Assembly (NCBI GenBank): GCA_002413045.1
Contig: DHWF01000010.1
Span: forward strand, 1 to 37,059
DNA: 37,059 bases
Direction of reading: 5' to 3'
DNA from: Chloroflexi bacterium UBA5189
GTDB lineage: Bacteria > Chloroflexota > Limnocylindria > Limnocylindrales > CSP1-4
Positions 15,658-27,036 of the stretch are shown here, piece by piece; position 1 is the stretch's first letter; each line of letters begins with the position of its first letter. The notes under the pieces are model-generated. The model worked only from the letters and a program-made list of their open reading frames with translations, was not told the DNA's origin and searched no databases. The position numbers and the translations under genes were made by a program.

Positions 15658-16128
15658 TCACTGGGAGTTCTGGCCGTGCCCGTGCCCGTGGTGCTTGGGC
15701 GGTGGTGTGGCCTCGGGCACGGCCGTCTGTGCGGGGCCGAACGACGGCGCCGGCGGGAATGATGCAGCTCCCGCGGAGCCTGGTCCGCTCCCGGCGCCAC
15801 CGACCAGACCGCCGTCGCGCATCGTGAACACCGCCGCGACCGCGATGAGTGCGACGACCGCCGCCGTGAGGATCCCCACGGGATAGCCGCCCGTCAGGCG
15901 ACGCGGGCCTCGGATGCGCCGCGTCGGCGCAGGGCGAACGGCAACGTCGGCCGGCGCGGCCGGGGCCGAATTGGTGACGGGCTGGGCCTGCGGCGCATCG
16001 GGATGGTCCGCGGTCGCGAATGTGTCGACCGAGTAGACCTGTGTGTCATCGAGGGCGGTTCCCGTGCCAAGGTTTCCGGTGGCGACGCCGGTCACCGCCG
16101 CATCGGGCACGCGCGTTCGCTTTGCCAT
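15658..16128 (-). CDS. Single-pass membrane protein with His-rich tail
   Basis: The 156-residue protein has a cytosolic Ala/Pro/Thr-rich N-terminal region of about 75 residues with a basic patch (PTRRIRGPRRL) before one helix at about 83-102 (VGILTAAVVALIAVAAVFTM). An external Gly/Ser/Pro-rich segment ends in PPPKHHGHGHGQNSQ. The His/Gly tail could bind a metal ion (Zn, Ni, Cu), which is inference. The topology (positive residues inside) is consistent. The ATG at 16128 has gaggg just upstream. No family recognised. Confidence 0.65.
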   Translation of the reverse strand: MAKRTRVPDAAVTGVATGNLGTGTALDDTQVYSVDTFATADHPDAPQAQPVTNSAPAAPADVAVRPAPTRRIRGPRRLTGGYPVGILTAAVVALIAVAAVFTMRDGGLVGGAGSGPGSAGAASFPPAPSFGPAQTAVPEATPPPKHHGHGHGQNSQ

Positions 16129-16196
16129 CCCTCATGCATACCCGATCCAGCGCTCACGCCGGATTCGATGGTCGCTGCATGCGGCGTACAGGGTCG

Positions 16197-17288
16197 TTAC
16201 AACGGGCGCGCGATCCGCTCGATCTCGACCGATCCCAGATGCAACCAACCCGCGAGCTCGTCCAGCTCGGCGCGCGCGGCTTTCAGGTCCTTGTCGGAAG
16301 CTCCGGTTTCGAGGTGGAGCGCGGCCACACGAAGGACGCCGGCTGTGTGATCGGCGCGGGCGTCCACGCGGGCGACGAGCCGGTCTCCGTGGAGGACCGG
16401 GAGGACGTAGTAGCCCCAGCGCCGCTTGGCGGCCGGCACGTAGATCTCGAGCTTGTACTCGAACCCGAAGAGCGCCTCGGTGACGGCCCGGTCATAGACG
16501 AGCCGATCGAACGGCGACAGGATCGCCGTGCGACCGACGAACGGCCGCTCGAGCAGCTCCGGATCGGCGCGCCAGCGCCCGCGGACGCCCTCGATCGAGA
16601 CCTCGACGCCCTCGTCGCCGACGTCCTTGGAAGCGCCCGTTCGGACGATGCCCAGTGCCTGGAGCCGTCGGCCAGCGCGGATCTGGTTCGCCTCGTCCAT
16701 GGTGATCGCGGGCAGACCCACCGGCAGGACTCGCTCGGCGACGTCCCACAGGCGCTCGTTGCCATCCCGGCCGGAGATCGCGACCAGGCCCTTCGCGGAC
16801 AGGAACTCGAGCAGCTGGGTCACGTTGCGCTGGTGCGTCCAGCCGCGCGACTGCCAGTCCGCGACGGAGCGGTCCTCGAGCTCGCGCGAGCGCAGCGGCC
16901 CGCGCGCCCGCAGCTCGCCCAGGACGTACTTCGTGAACGCCTTGTTGACCTCGAGCCACGTGCGCGCCCGCTTCCGCCATTCGCCGGGCCCCGCGGGCCA
17001 CACCTCCATCGACGGACGGAGCAGCGGGAAGTCCTCGATCGGGTAGATGAACGCCCGGTGCTCGAACAGCCGGCGTTCGTCGAGGAGCCGGGTCAGCTCC
17101 GCCGGGTCGAACGATCGGCCGAGCCGTGCCCACAGCACGAGGTGCTCGGTCCGGGCGACGACGGCGGTCGGGTCGATCTGGAGGGAGCCGAGCGAACGGA
17201 CCGCCTCAAGGATGTCCTTCGGCCGGTTCGCGTCCAGCCGCTGGGCCATGACGGCGAGCTGTCGAGCCCGCTCGACGGTCAGCTGCAT
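16197..17288 (-). CDS. YcaQ/AlkX-like winged-helix DNA glycosylase
   Basis: The 363-residue protein belongs to the HTH_42/YcaQ family, whose characterised members (E. coli YcaQ/AlkX, Streptomyces AlkZ) remove alkylated bases and unhook interstrand DNA crosslinks. The signature QxD motif is SLQIDP (Q37, D39), in the right place after the first two helices (RARQLAVMAQRLDA...ILEAVRSLGSLQID). The family segments VARTEHLVLWARLG, LFEHRAFIYPIEDFPLLRPSM and the late FDRLVYDRAVTEALFGFEYKLEIYVPAAKRRWGYYVLPVLHGDRLVARVDAR are all present. It is divergent from carA. TACCGT at 17300-17295 lies 6 nt upstream of ATG 17288. Confidence 0.9.
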   Translation of the reverse strand: MQLTVERARQLAVMAQRLDANRPKDILEAVRSLGSLQIDPTAVVARTEHLVLWARLGRSFDPAELTRLLDERRLFEHRAFIYPIEDFPLLRPSMEVWPAGPGEWRKRARTWLEVNKAFTKYVLGELRARGPLRSRELEDRSVADWQSRGWTHQRNVTQLLEFLSAKGLVAISGRDGNERLWDVAERVLPVGLPAITMDEANQIRAGRRLQALGIVRTGASKDVGDEGVEVSIEGVRGRWRADPELLERPFVGRTAILSPFDRLVYDRAVTEALFGFEYKLEIYVPAAKRRWGYYVLPVLHGDRLVARVDARADHTAGVLRVAALHLETGASDKDLKAARAELDELAGWLHLGSVEIERIARPL

Positions 17289-17333
17289 GCCGCGACGGTA
17301 GCGTGCCTGCTACCCTTTGACGAACCCTTGATG

Positions 17334-17374
17334 GCCGGTCCTGTGAGGCCGGCGAACCGGTTCCGTGAGGCCGG
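17334..17374 (+). promoter_or_regulatory. Tandem PyrR-binding-like RNA loops in the carA leader
   Basis: Hairpin 1 (17334-17353: gccgg/ccggc) has loop tcctgtgagg, an exact match to the PyrR-site core UCCNGNGAGG. Hairpin 2 (17357-17374: ccgg/ccgg) has loop ttccgtgagg, the same core lacking the N. Hairpin 2 ends one base before the Shine-Dalgarno aaaggag (17375-17381), so binding would hinder translation initiation. Confidence 0.75.
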
Positions 17375-17386
17375 AAAGGAGAACCG

Positions 17387-18604
17387 ATGGCCGTGCCCGG
17401 CCCCATCGGCGGCGACCTTCGCCGCGCTGACAGCGCGCAGGTCCAGCTTCCCGTTTCCACCCTCCCGGCCGCGCCGTCGCCGCGTGCGAGCGCGCTCGTG
17501 GACCCGCGCATCGGCGACCTCGGGCCGGCGCTGCTGGCGCTCGAGGACGGCGCGATCTTCGACGGCGTCGCGTTCGGCGCACCGGTCGACGGCGGCGGCG
17601 ACCTCGTCGTCAACACGAGCCAGACCGGCTACCAAGAGGTCTGCACCGACCCGTCCTACGCCGGCCAGGTCGTGGTCATGACGTACCCGCTGATCGGCAA
17701 CTACGGGCGACTGATCGCCGACGACCAGTCGACGCGGCCATGGCTGCGCGGGCTCGTTGTCGCGAATGCCACGGCGGCGGTCCTCGACGACGCGCGCCAG
17801 CTGGCCCGGCTCCTGCGCGACAACGGGATCCCGGCGATCGCGGGCATCGATACCCGGGCGCTCGCGCGGCACCTCCGCTCGAACGGCAGCCTCCGGGGCA
17901 CGATCCTGGAGCCCGGTGCGCTCAACCGGCAGGCCGCGACGAAGCGTGCCGAGGCCGTTCCGCGCTGGGAGGACCAGGACTTCGTCGCGCAGGTGTCGCC
18001 AACCGCGGTCACGGAGATCGGGACGGGCGAGGACGGCCCGCTCGTCGCCATCGTCGACTACGGCTTGAAGGCGAACATCGTGCGCAGCCTGCGGCGGCGC
18101 GGGATGCGCGTCCGCGTACTGCCGCACACCGCCAGCCCGGCAGAGGTGCTCGCCGGCGACGTGGCGGGCGTGGTCCTGTCGCCCGGTCCCGGCGACCCGG
18201 CGCGACTCGCTGGGCCCGTGGCGCTCGCCAGAGCCGCGATCGCCGACGGGCGGCCGCTCCTCGGGATCTGTCTCGGCCACCAGATCGTCGGGCTTGCGGC
18301 GGGCGCCGAGACGCGCCGGTTGCGGTTCGGCCACCACGGCGCGAATCACCCGGTCCGCGACCTCGATACTGGGCTCGTCCAGGTGACCGCGCAGAACCAC
18401 GAGGTCCAGGTCGTCGGCGAGACGCTGCCACGGAGCGGCGGCTTCCGGGTGAGCCAGGTCAACCTCAACGACGGGTCGGTCGAGGGCCTGCGCCACGCCG
18501 AGCTCCCGATCGAGACCGTCCAGTACCACCCGGAGGGCGCCCCGGGCCCGCTCGATGCCCTCGCCGTGTTCGACCGTTTCGTCGCCGCCTGCACCGCGTG
18601 GTGA
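17387..18604 (+). CDS. carA: Carbamoyl-phosphate synthase small (glutaminase) subunit
   Basis: The 405-residue subunit hydrolyses glutamine and channels ammonia to CarB for carbamoyl phosphate, feeding pyrimidine and arginine synthesis. The N-terminal CPSase_sm domain has ALLALEDGAIFDGVAFG, then GDLVVNTSQTGYQEVCTDPSYAGQVVVMTYPLIGNYG. The class I amidotransferase domain has C295 in LLGICLGHQIVGLAAG, and H381/E383 in VQYHPEGAPGP as the triad. GLKANIVRSLRRRGMRVRVLPH and SPGPGDP are also typical. aaaggag lies 5 nt before ATG 17387. PyrR-type loops in the leader imply repression by pyrimidines. Its stop overlaps the next gene (gtga). Confidence 0.97.
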   Translation: MAVPGPIGGDLRRADSAQVQLPVSTLPAAPSPRASALVDPRIGDLGPALLALEDGAIFDGVAFGAPVDGGGDLVVNTSQTGYQEVCTDPSYAGQVVVMTYPLIGNYGRLIADDQSTRPWLRGLVVANATAAVLDDARQLARLLRDNGIPAIAGIDTRALARHLRSNGSLRGTILEPGALNRQAATKRAEAVPRWEDQDFVAQVSPTAVTEIGTGEDGPLVAIVDYGLKANIVRSLRRRGMRVRVLPHTASPAEVLAGDVAGVVLSPGPGDPARLAGPVALARAAIADGRPLLGICLGHQIVGLAAGAETRRLRFGHHGANHPVRDLDTGLVQVTAQNHEVQVVGETLPRSGGFRVSQVNLNDGSVEGLRHAELPIETVQYHPEGAPGPLDALAVFDRFVAACTAW

Positions 18605-19118
18605 AGCGAGTGGCGATCATCGGCAGTGGTGGTGCGGGCAAGTCGACCTTCGCTCGCAAGCTCGCCGCGCGCACGGGCCTGCCGCTCATCCAGCTCGACC
18701 ATCTGTACTGGCGCCCGGGCTGGCAGGAGCCGCCAGAGGATGAGTGGCAGGCGACCCATGCGGAGCTGATCGCCGCCGACCGTTGGATCATCGACGGCAA
18801 CTACGGCTCGACGATGGTCTCGCGGCTGGCGGTCGCGGACACGGTGGTCTTCCTCGACCTGCCGCGGCTCGTGTGCCTGTGGAGCGTGCTGCGTCGCCTC
18901 GCGCTCGCGGGTCGCTTCGGGCGGCCGAGCCAGGTCCCGGGCCTTACCGACAAGATCGACATGGCCTTCCTGGCCTGGATCTGGAACTACCCCAGGAACA
19001 AGCGCCCGGAGGTCCTCGCGCGGCTCGCGCAGCTGCCGGCCACGACGACGATCCACCGGCTCCGGAGCCGCCGCGCCGCGCGCGAGCTCCTCGACCAGCT
19101 GCCCGTGGGGGTCGCGGC

Positions 19119-19122
<4 letters not shown>
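18601..19122 (+). CDS. P-loop small-molecule/adenylate-kinase-like protein between carA and carB
   Basis: The 173-residue protein has Walker A GSGGAGKST (8-16) in an N-terminal strand VKRVAIIGSGGAGKSTFARKLA. The pattern GLPLIQLDHLYWRPGW...EDEWQATHAEL...DRWIIDGNYGSTM is that of 'topology modulation'/FlaR-type P-loop kinases. TVVFLDLPRLVCLWSVLRRL is the beta4/NMP-like region, and NYPRNKRPEVLARLAQL follows. Family substrates are not established. It overlaps carA and carB by 4 nt on either side (gtga/atga), so all three are one translationally coupled operon. Its presence between carA and carB is unusual. Confidence 0.88.
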
Positions 19123-22600
<3,478 letters not shown>

Positions 22601-22601
<1 letters not shown>

Positions 22602-22981
22602 TGACCCTCGATCGCGCTGCACCGCCGCGCTGCAACATCGGGCCGGACGAGGTCGCGCGCCGACGGCGATCGGCGATCCCGGTAACGGCTGCCACCGCGA
22701 TCGTGGCGGTCGCGATGGTCGCCCTCCACGTGCCGGCGCCGGCGCGACTCCTGCTCTGGCCGCTCGCGACCGCCGCCGCCGTGACGTGGCTCCAGGTTGT
22801 CCATCGGTTCTGCGTCGCATTCGGGGCGCTGGGCATGGAGAACTTCGGGCGCCTCGGCGGGGAGTCGCATGTCGATCCGGCCATCCGCGCCGCAGACCGG
22901 CGGCGCGCGTTCCAGCTGATCCTCGAGGGCGCCTTGATCGGTCTTGTCGTGACCCTCGCGGTGGCTGCGATCCCCGTCTGA
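22601..22981 (+). CDS. Membrane protein in the car operon, unknown
   Basis: The 126-residue protein has a cytosolic N-terminus with CNIGPDEVARRRR, a motif I associate with small uncharacterised membrane proteins. Two adjacent helices (PVTAATAIVAVAMVALHV and ARLLLWPLATAAAVTWLQVV), an amphipathic stretch (GALGMENFGRLGG) and a third helix (LEGALIGLVVTLAVAAIPV) follow. ATG 22601 overlaps the carB stop by 1 nt (tgatg), so it is cotranscribed and coupled, but any role in carbamoyl phosphate synthesis is unproven. Confidence 0.78.
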
Positions 22982-22992
22982 CCGCGCTGCGC

Positions 22993-23004
22993 TAGCATCC
23001 TCGG
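22993..23004 (+). promoter_or_regulatory. -10 box for a leaderless transcript
   Basis: TAGCAT (22993-22998) ends 6 nt before GTG 23005, the same geometry as at 4191, 8783 and 28707. Confidence 0.5.
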
Positions 23005-24321
23005 GTGCCCGTTCCCACCGTCGGCTTTACCGACTCACGCCTCGCGAACGGCCTCCGGCTGATCATCTCCGAGGACCACCTCGCGCCCGTCGTGGCGGTC
23101 AACATCTGGTACGGCGTTGGGTCGAAGCACGAGCAGCCCGGCAAGACCGGCTTCGCCCACCTCTTCGAGCACGTCATGTTCCAGGGCTCCGCGCACGTCG
23201 GGAAGGCCGAGCACATGGCCCTCATCCAGGCGGCCGGCGGGACGCTCAACGGCACGACGTGGCTGGAGCGGACGAACTACTTCGAGACGATGCCGTCCCA
23301 CCAGGTCGAGATCGCGCTGTGGCTCGAGGCGGACCGGATGGGCACCCTGCTCGATGCCCTGAGCCAGGAGAACCTCGACAACCAGCGCGAGGTCGTCAAG
23401 AACGAGAAGCGCTGGTCATACGACAACCGCCCGTACGGCTCGTGGACCGAGAAGCTGCTCGCCGCGATCTTCCCCGAGGGTCACCCGTACCACCACAGCA
23501 CGATCGGCTCGATGGAGGACCTCGACGCCGCCTCGCTCGACGACGTCAAGGCGTTCTTCCGGCTCCACTACGCGCCGAACAACGCGGTCCTGTCGATCGC
23601 CGGGGACGTGGACCCGAAGCAGATCAGCGGGTGGGTCGAGAAGTACTTCGGCGCGATCCCGGCAAACCCGAATCTGCCGGTGGCGCTGCCGGACATGACG
23701 CTGCCGCCGACGCTCGGGGGCGAGATTCGCGAAGTGGTCCCGGACCGCGTCCCGCTGCCGCGGATCCACTGGGGCTTCCGCGGCCCGATCTTCGGCGACC
23801 CGCGCCTCGACGCGCTCGACCTCGCGGGCCAGATCCTGGCCGGCGGCAAAGGTTCTCGCCTGCACAAGCGACTCGTTCGCGACGAGCAGCTCGCCCAGGA
23901 CGTCGCGCTCTTCTCGATGGGCCTCGTTGCCGGCTGCTCCGTCACGGCGGGATTCGCGACCGCGCGGCCCGGCGTCGACCTCGTCCAGCTCGAGACCGCG
24001 TTCTGGGAGGAGCTGGAGAAGATGACCCGCGAGCCCGTCTCCGACGACGAGCTGGCGCGCGCAAAGGCGCTCACGGAAGCCGACGAGCTCGGCGCGCTCC
24101 AGCAAGTCGCCGAGAAGGCGGATCGGCTCTCGATGTACGCGACGCTGTTCGACGACCCGGGCATGATCAACAGCATCCTGCCGCGCTACCTGTCGACGAC
24201 CGCCGAGCAGATCCAGGCCGTCTGCCGCGACGTGTTCGTCCCGGACAACCGGCTCGTCCTGACGTACCTGCCGGTCTCGACCGTCGACACGACGCTGGCC
24301 GACGAGCCGGCCGCCGAGTGA
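23005..24321 (+). CDS. M16 (pitrilysin-family) zinc peptidase, catalytic subunit
   Basis: The 438-residue protein is a bacterial M16B metallopeptidase. The inverted zinc motif HxxEH is HLFEH (H52, E55, H56), and the third ligand is a Glu in NQREVVKNEKRW (about 129-134). The N-terminal AVNIWYGVGSKHEQPGKTGFAHLFEHVMFQGS and HPYHHSTIGSMEDLDAASLDDVKAFFRLHYAPNNAVLSIAGDVDP are family hallmarks. No signal peptide is visible, so it is probably cytoplasmic. The adjacent gene encodes an inactive M16 copy, as in mitochondrial-processing-peptidase-like heterodimers. Substrate unknown; peptide degradation or processing is inferred. Confidence 0.93.
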   Translation: MPVPTVGFTDSRLANGLRLIISEDHLAPVVAVNIWYGVGSKHEQPGKTGFAHLFEHVMFQGSAHVGKAEHMALIQAAGGTLNGTTWLERTNYFETMPSHQVEIALWLEADRMGTLLDALSQENLDNQREVVKNEKRWSYDNRPYGSWTEKLLAAIFPEGHPYHHSTIGSMEDLDAASLDDVKAFFRLHYAPNNAVLSIAGDVDPKQISGWVEKYFGAIPANPNLPVALPDMTLPPTLGGEIREVVPDRVPLPRIHWGFRGPIFGDPRLDALDLAGQILAGGKGSRLHKRLVRDEQLAQDVALFSMGLVAGCSVTAGFATARPGVDLVQLETAFWEELEKMTREPVSDDELARAKALTEADELGALQQVAEKADRLSMYATLFDDPGMINSILPRYLSTTAEQIQAVCRDVFVPDNRLVLTYLPVSTVDTTLADEPAAE

Positions 24322-24328
24322 TGGCCAG

Positions 24329-25729
24329 ATGACCGCCGAGCGCCCGATCGTCATCGCCGATCGCCCCAAGCACGGCGAGCCGTCGCAGTACCACTTCCCG
24401 CGCTTCGAGCAGAACGAGCTATCGAACGGGCTCAGGCTCATCTCCGTCCACCTGCCGGGCCGCGAGCTCGTCACGGCCTCGCTCGTCCTGCCCAGCGGCG
24501 CGGTCGACGAGCCCAGCGAGCAGGGCGGCCTTTCGTCGCTCATGGCCCGCTCGCTCACGGAGGGCACGGAGCAGCACGACGCCATCGGGCTGACCGAGGC
24601 CGGCGAGCGGCTCGGCGCGTCGCTCCACGCCGAGGCGGGCTGGGACGGCACCTCGATCAGCGTCGAGGTCCCGGGTGCGCGCCTGGAGGCCGCGCTCGAG
24701 CTCGCCGCCGAGGTCGCGATGAGCCCGACGTTCCCCGCCGCGGACGTCGACCGGTTGGGCGACGAGCGCCTCAACGACCTGCTCCAGGCGCGGGCCGACC
24801 CGCGCCGGCGCGCCGACGACGGCTTCGTGAACACGATCTACGCGGCCTCATCGCCGTACGGCCGGCCGTCCGCCGGCACCGAGGCGACCGTGCCGGGGCT
24901 CGATGCCGCGGCCTGCGCGGCGCTGCACGCCCGCCGCTTCGATCCCGCGCGGATGACGCTGATCGTCGGCGGCGACCTCGAAGGCATCGGCGGCGACATC
25001 CGGACGATCGCCGAATCTCGCTTCGGGGCCTGGGAACGCAATTCCGCCGCCGAGTCCGCGACGACACCGCGCGTGAAGAGCGCCCGCGACGAGCGGATCG
25101 TGCGGCTGTTCCACCGGCCGGGCGCGGTCCAGACCGAGGTCCGCGTCGGGCACGTTGGGCTCGCGCGGCGAATTCCGGACTTCCACGCCGTGTCCGTGAT
25201 GAGCGCGATCCTCGGCGGGCTGTTCAACTCGCGCCTGAACCGCAAGCTGCGCGAGGAGAAGGGCTACACCTACGGCGCCGGCGCCGGCTTCGACATGCGA
25301 CGCGGCGCGGGCCCCTTCGCCGCCCGTTGCGCGGTGAACACGGACGTCACGGTCCCCGCGGTCCAGGAGATCATCGTCGAGCTCGAGGCGATGCGGTCCG
25401 CGCCCCCGACCCGCGACGAGCTGCACGCGGCCCGCGACTACCTCGTCGGCGTCTTCCCGCTCCGGTTCGAGACGCCGCCCGCGGTCGTCGGGGCGCTCGC
25501 CGGCCTGATCATCCAGGGGCTGCCGATGGACGAGCTCGATCGCTACCGGTCCGCGATCGACGCCGTGACGCTCGAAGCCGTCCACGAGGCCGCCGAGCGG
25601 CATATCCACACGGACGAGCTGGCGATCGTCCTCGTCGGCGACGCCGACGCGATCCTGCCCGGCCTCGAGGCTGCCGACATCGGCCCGATCACGGTCGAGC
25701 GCGAGGAGCTGCCCGGCCAGAGCGCCTGA
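24329..25729 (+). CDS. M16-family protein, catalytically inactive partner
   Basis: The 466-residue protein has the M16 fold but no zinc site: at the position of HLFEH it reads SLMAR in GGLSSLMARSLTEGT, so H, E and H are S70, A73 and R74. It retains the C-terminal R/Y motif of the family (NRKLREEKGYTYGAGAGF, about 300-320), which in heterodimeric M16 peptidases comes from the partner and helps hold the substrate. It begins 7 nt after the catalytic gene, so the two probably form a heterodimer. ATG 24329. Confidence 0.92.
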   Translation: MTAERPIVIADRPKHGEPSQYHFPRFEQNELSNGLRLISVHLPGRELVTASLVLPSGAVDEPSEQGGLSSLMARSLTEGTEQHDAIGLTEAGERLGASLHAEAGWDGTSISVEVPGARLEAALELAAEVAMSPTFPAADVDRLGDERLNDLLQARADPRRRADDGFVNTIYAASSPYGRPSAGTEATVPGLDAAACAALHARRFDPARMTLIVGGDLEGIGGDIRTIAESRFGAWERNSAAESATTPRVKSARDERIVRLFHRPGAVQTEVRVGHVGLARRIPDFHAVSVMSAILGGLFNSRLNRKLREEKGYTYGAGAGFDMRRGAGPFAARCAVNTDVTVPAVQEIIVELEAMRSAPPTRDELHAARDYLVGVFPLRFETPPAVVGALAGLIIQGLPMDELDRYRSAIDAVTLEAVHEAAERHIHTDELAIVLVGDADAILPGLEAADIGPITVEREELPGQSA

Positions 25730-25737
25730 GAATCGTC

Positions 25738-25766
25738 TGAAACCTTTTTCGGGGCGGCTGCCTCAA
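25738..25766 (+). promoter_or_regulatory. Possible ECF-type promoter
   Basis: TGAAACC followed by a T run (25738-25749) resembles ECF sigma -35 elements (GAAAC/GGAAC). A possible -10 at cctcaa (25761-25766) is 16 nt further. The ECF gene 0.6 kb downstream could recognise it. The 5' leader has a 6-bp hairpin (25778-25793) before the GGAGG Shine-Dalgarno. This is sequence resemblance only. Confidence 0.35.
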
Positions 25767-25817
25767 CAGAGCAGCATCCGGTCGAGTGACCGGCACCGAA
25801 GGAGGGACGAGCCACAC

Positions 25818-26309
25818 ATGTTCACGCGAGTCTTCGAGAAGACGCGACCGGTCCTGGTTGCCGTCGTCGCGCTGTTCCTTGTCGCGACCGCGGTCTTCGC
25901 GGGCAATGCGGTGCTCGGCCCCAGCCGGCCCGTCGCGTCCACGCCGACCCTGAACAGTGACAGCGGATCCAGTGCGGAGCCCGACGAGACGGCCGAGCCG
26001 ACAGAGACGGCCGAGCCGACAGAGACGGCAGAGCCGGCGGAGACCGCCGAGCCGGCCGAGAGCAACGGGCCCGAGGCGACCGACGACAACCAGGGCGACA
26101 ACGCCCAGGGCGACGAGAACAACAATGACGGCCCCGAAGCGACCGACGACAACGGCGGCGACCACTCGGGTCCCGAGGCGACCGACGACCACAGCGGTGA
26201 CGGCGGTGGCGATGGCAGCTCCGGCGGCTCCGGCTCCGGCGGCGACAGCGGCTCCGGCGGCGACGGCGGATCCGGTGGCGACGGCGGGTCCGGCGGTGGG
26301 TCGGACTAG
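25818..26309 (+). CDS. Secreted or anchored acidic low-complexity repeat protein
   Basis: The 163-residue protein has an N-terminal hydrophobic segment (PVLVAVVALFLVATAVFAGNAVLG, about 11-34) with possible cleavage after VFA. TxETAEP repeats at about 57-80, three GPEATDD(N/H) units and a Ser/Gly/Asp tail ending GGSGGGSD follow. The strongly acidic, disordered composition and lack of folded domain suggest a structural, matrix or metal-binding role. A good Shine-Dalgarno (gaaggaggg) precedes ATG 25818. It stands upstream of a sigma/anti-sigma pair whose anti-sigma has a similar tail, suggesting a common module. Confidence 0.75.
   Translation: MFTRVFEKTRPVLVAVVALFLVATAVFAGNAVLGPSRPVASTPTLNSDSGSSAEPDETAEPTETAEPTETAEPAETAEPAESNGPEATDDNQGDNAQGDENNNDGPEATDDNGGDHSGPEATDDHSGDGGGDGSSGGSGSGGDSGSGGDGGSGGDGGSGGGSD
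25988..26059 (+). repeat. Four 18-nt tandem repeats in the acidic protein gene
   Basis: Units gacggccgagccgacaga (18 nt) at 25988, 26006, 26024 and 26042 encode TAEP-TE repeats; the first two are identical and the last two have 3-4 substitutions. This is a likely site of copy-number variation. Confidence 0.85.
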
Positions 26310-26394
26310 CACTTGGCCCGGTTGAGCCGATTGGCCCACCGCGGACGTGACCTCTGCACGGCGTTGGAACGCCGCGCAGCCTCCCATGATGGCG

Positions 26395-27036
26395 ATGACG
26401 CCGACCGATCCGTCGGTCGGCGTCTCGTCACGGAGGCCTCCCATCGACGCACCGCACCAGGGACCACTCGATGACGCACAGATCGTGCGGGCCGTGCTCG
26501 ATGGCGATCGCGATGCCTTTCGGATCCTCGTCGATCGGGAGTCGGCAGCGGTGGTCCGGTCGTGCTATCGGGTCCTTGCCGACATGCACGAGGCCGAGGA
26601 CGTCGCCCAGGAGGCATTCGTGAGCGCCTACCGATCGCTCGCCAGCTGGCGCGGCGACGGGCCCTTCGGAGCGTGGCTGACCAGAATCGCGGTCCGGCTG
26701 GCGCTTCGGCAGCTCGGTCAACGGCGAGCCGTGACCTGGCTTCGCACGTCGACGAGTGACGCGGTGAGCGCCGAAACCGTCGCGAGCCTGCCCGCGAATC
26801 CCCGGCACCAGCCGGAGCACGTCGCGATTCTCGCCGAGAGCGCGGGCGCGACACGACGCGCCGTCGCGAGCCTCGACGAGCCGTATCGCGAGGTCGTCTC
26901 GCTGCGCTTCTTCGGCGACCGGTCCCTCGAGGAGATCGCGACGCTCACCGGGCGTCCACTCGGGACGGTTAAGACGCACCTCCGACGCGGGCTCCTGCGG
27001 CTCCGCGACATCGTCGAGCCCGGGGGGCCCGCATGA
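26395..27036 (+). CDS. ECF RNA polymerase sigma factor
   Basis: From ATG 26395 the 213-residue protein has region 2 (IVRAVLDGDRDAFRILVDRESAAVVRSCYRVLADMHEAEDVAQEAFVSAYRSLASW, with the DVAQEAF core) and region 4 (LDEPYREVVSLRFFGDRSLEEIATLTGRPLGTVKTHLRRGLLRLRD, with helix-turn-helix GTVKTHLRRG). Together they are diagnostic of ECF sigma factors. Starts at 26347, 26386 and 26389 are also possible and none has a Shine-Dalgarno. A 12-bp hairpin begins directly at ATG 26395. The stop overlaps the next gene by 4 nt, the usual sigma/anti-sigma coupling. Regulon unknown; its neighbour at 25818 is a candidate target. Confidence 0.93.
   Translation: MTPTDPSVGVSSRRPPIDAPHQGPLDDAQIVRAVLDGDRDAFRILVDRESAAVVRSCYRVLADMHEAEDVAQEAFVSAYRSLASWRGDGPFGAWLTRIAVRLALRQLGQRRAVTWLRTSTSDAVSAETVASLPANPRHQPEHVAILAESAGATRRAVASLDEPYREVVSLRFFGDRSLEEIATLTGRPLGTVKTHLRRGLLRLRDIVEPGGPA
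26397..26424 (+). other. 12-bp UCCG-capped hairpin at the sigma gene start
   Basis: gacgccgaccga (26397-26408) pairs perfectly with tcggtcggcgtc (26413-26424) around loop tccg, a UNCG-type tetraloop. It begins at the third base of ATG 26395. No T run follows, so translation control is as likely as termination. Confidence 0.6.

Noticed and set aside
16020..17681. 553-codon plus-strand frame opposite the YcaQ-like gene
   Set aside because: The minus strand carries the QxD-containing glycosylase; the plus frame has no domain and runs into carA in the wrong frame.
25689..26444. Val/Gly/Ala-rich minus-strand frame across the acidic repeat gene
   Set aside because: Its composition is just the complement of the low-complexity repeats, and the plus frame has a Shine-Dalgarno, signal segment and operon context.
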